Shown here one piece after another: positions 62,953-64,000 of a stretch of DNA of 64,000 nucleotides. Source of the stretch: G965213525 sp965213525 (GTDB lineage: Bacteria > Actinomycetota > Acidimicrobiia > Acidimicrobiales > Poriferisodalaceae). The first letter of the stretch is position 1, and every line of letters starts with the position of its first letter. Made by a program: the position numbers and the translations under genes. Location of the stretch: contig OZ243889.1 of NCBI GenBank assembly GCA_965213525.1, forward strand, positions 2,046,001 through 2,110,000, written 5' to 3'. The notes below the pieces were generated by a model, which made no database searches, was not told where the DNA came from, and worked only from the letters and a program-made list of their open reading frames with translations.

Positions 62953-64000
62953 TCAACGTCGGACGACCGCCCGGGTCAGGGCGGGGCCGAGCTGGCCGGG
63001 TCCATCGACGACGACTCCCCCCAGGCCGAGGAAGCCAGCCAGCTCGTCGAGGGCGTCAGCGGCGGCCTCGGCGGCCTCGGCGTGGTCGGCGCCTGGTTCG
63101 ACGTGGGCGGCGCGCACCCTCAGCACCCGCTCGGCGCGGTCGGCCTTGAGGTCGAAGCGTCCGACGAGACGGTCGCCGACGAGCAGTGGCAGCACGTAGT
63201 ACCCGTGGACGCGGCGAGCGGCGGGCACGTAGATCTCGATGCGATAGCGGAACCCGAACAGCCGCTCGGCTCGGTCTCGGTTCCACACCACGGGATCGAA
63301 GGGGCTGAGCAGCGCTCGGGTGTCGATGCGTCGGGGGACCCGGGCGTCGGGGTGCACGACGGCCGGCTCGTCCCAGCCGTCGACGCGCACCTCGTGGAGC
63401 TGTCCGGTGGCCACGAGATCGCCCAGCGTGGCCCGCACCTGGCGCACCGGCAGGCGGAACCAGTCGGCGAGATCGCCGGCGGTGCCGACCCCGGCAGCCC
63501 GGGCGGCTGTGACCACGAGTTGGCGCACGGCCTCGTCGGGCTCTGGCGTCGGTGCGTCGAGCACGTCGGGCGGGATGACGCGCTCGGGCAGGTCGTACCG
63601 GGTGATGAAGGCGCTGGTGCGCTCGGCGATCGCCAGGCGCCCGGTGACGTAGAGCCACTCGAGGGCGATCTTGCCCGGTGACCAGCCCCACCACGACCCG
63701 CCCCGGCCGCCGGGGTCAGAGAGCTCTCGCACCGACAGAGGACCGCGTTCGGCCACCTCGGCCCGGACCGACGCCACCCACTCGGGCCGGTCCCGCTCGA
63801 GCCGTCGACCGGCCCTCCAGCGCCCGGTCGCCATCCGGAAGCGCAGCAGGGGGTGGCGGCGCACCGGCGAGATCGACGCCTCGTGGGCGATGTACTCGAA
63901 CGCCTCGCCGCTGCGCCAGCACCAGTCGTCGAGACGCCGACGGTCATAGGGGCCGAGGCGGGCGAGCACGGGCAGGTAGTGGCTGCGACAGACCACGTTG
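62953..64000 (-). CDS. YcaQ-type winged-helix DNA glycosylase (partial, runs off the window)
   Basis: The stop is at 62953 and the frame is open to the window end; the GTG at 63996 is internal because the residue before it (Asn of NVVCRSHYL) fits the family motif N-V-x-x-R-x-H-Y-L-P. Visible part: YLPVLARLGPYDRRRLDDWC, FEYIAHEASISPVRRHPLLR, KIALEWLYVTGRLAIAERTS and LLSPFDPVVWNRDRAERLFG, the LxPFD motif. Family members excise interstrand cross-links (AlkX/YcaQ). About 50-60 N-terminal residues are missing. Confidence 0.88.
   Translation of the reverse strand, partial: NVVCRSHYLPVLARLGPYDRRRLDDWCWRSGEAFEYIAHEASISPVRRHPLLRFRMATGRWRAGRRLERDRPEWVASVRAEVAERGPLSVRELSDPGGRGGSWWGWSPGKIALEWLYVTGRLAIAERTSAFITRYDLPERVIPPDVLDAPTPEPDEAVRQLVVTAARAAGVGTAGDLADWFRLPVRQVRATLGDLVATGQLHEVRVDGWDEPAVVHPDARVPRRIDTRALLSPFDPVVWNRDRAERLFGFRYRIEIYVPAARRVHGYYVLPLLVGDRLVGRFDLKADRAERVLRVRAAHVEPGADHAEAAEAAADALDELAGFLGLGGVVVDGPGQLGPALTRAVVRR

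Overview
The window is a dense, very GC-rich bacterial chromosome segment. ATG and GTG starts are mixed, 4-base ATGA/GTGA start-stop overlaps are common, and many starts sit 6-8 bases after a TANNNT -10 element, which is the layout of leaderless transcripts. Together with DUF222-HNH repeat genes, several acyl-CoA thioesterases, a group II truncated haemoglobin, PAC2, DUF1206, DUF3072 and DUF2945 proteins and a ZTP riboswitch before glyA, this points to an actinobacterium, most likely class Acidimicrobiia. That placement is an inference from gene content; no 16S or other marker gene is present. About 64 protein genes (two of them broken), one tRNA and one riboswitch were found. No gene-free stretch exceeds 300 bases; the longest is 46473-46766.

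Layout. 1-7.1 kb: end of an unidentified gene, methyltransferase plus GtrA, acyl-CoA thioesterase, secreted PQQ-type sugar dehydrogenase, YqgE, two uncharacterised genes, acyl-CoA dehydrogenase. 7.3-11.0 kb: a three-gene operon of a membrane-anchored proline-rich protein, a sensor kinase and an OmpR-type regulator, with 11-bp-spaced direct repeats just upstream. 11.3 kb: tRNA-Leu(UAA), followed by a degenerate copy of its 3' half. 11.6-23.7 kb: an eleven-gene minus-strand operon for an ADP-heptose-based, carbamoylated glycan (NodU-type carbamoyltransferase, GT2-GmhB fusion, two GT9, two GT4, GmhA, HldE, SDR, two GT2). This is the most interesting system in the window. 24-31.4 kb: small regulatory and envelope genes (PilZ, DUF3072, DUF1206, an acidic repetitive lipoprotein), SelO, SDR, thioesterases. 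31.4-36.9 kb: DUF3291, ZTP riboswitch-glyA, CopC, a ProA-like dehydrogenase, a lipoprotein. 37-42.3 kb: thioesterase, SGNH hydrolase, then an operon of EEP hydrolase, aspartic-protease-like RimK partner, RimK-type ligase and aspartoacylase-like hydrolase. 42.3-45 kb: two alpha/beta hydrolases and a histidine phosphatase, separated by minisatellites. 45.2-56.9 kb: two near-identical DUF222-HNH genes flank 9.1 kb holding TauD, globin, VOC protein, an ABC transporter pseudogene, acyl-CoA synthetase, HD protein, CBS protein, PAC2 and a frameshifted acetyltransferase. 57-64 kb: dodecin, IMPDH/GMPR-family enzyme, Nudix hydrolase, GlnD, a phosphotransferase and a YcaQ-like protein running off the end.

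How the genes work together. GmhA, HldE and the GmhB domain make a complete route from sedoheptulose 7-phosphate to ADP-D-glycero-beta-D-manno-heptose. GT9 enzymes are the family that uses ADP-heptose, and NodU-family enzymes (WapO in Pseudomonas lipopolysaccharide core) carbamoylate heptose. The operon therefore probably builds a carbamoylated heptose glycan in an organism expected to lack lipopolysaccharide. Acceptor and export route are not encoded here. The RimK operon probably adds and removes amino-acid tails on an unknown protein or metabolite. Acyl-CoA dehydrogenase, acyl-CoA synthetase and four thioesterase-family proteins point to active lipid metabolism. All functions are predictions from sequence motifs; no database search was run.
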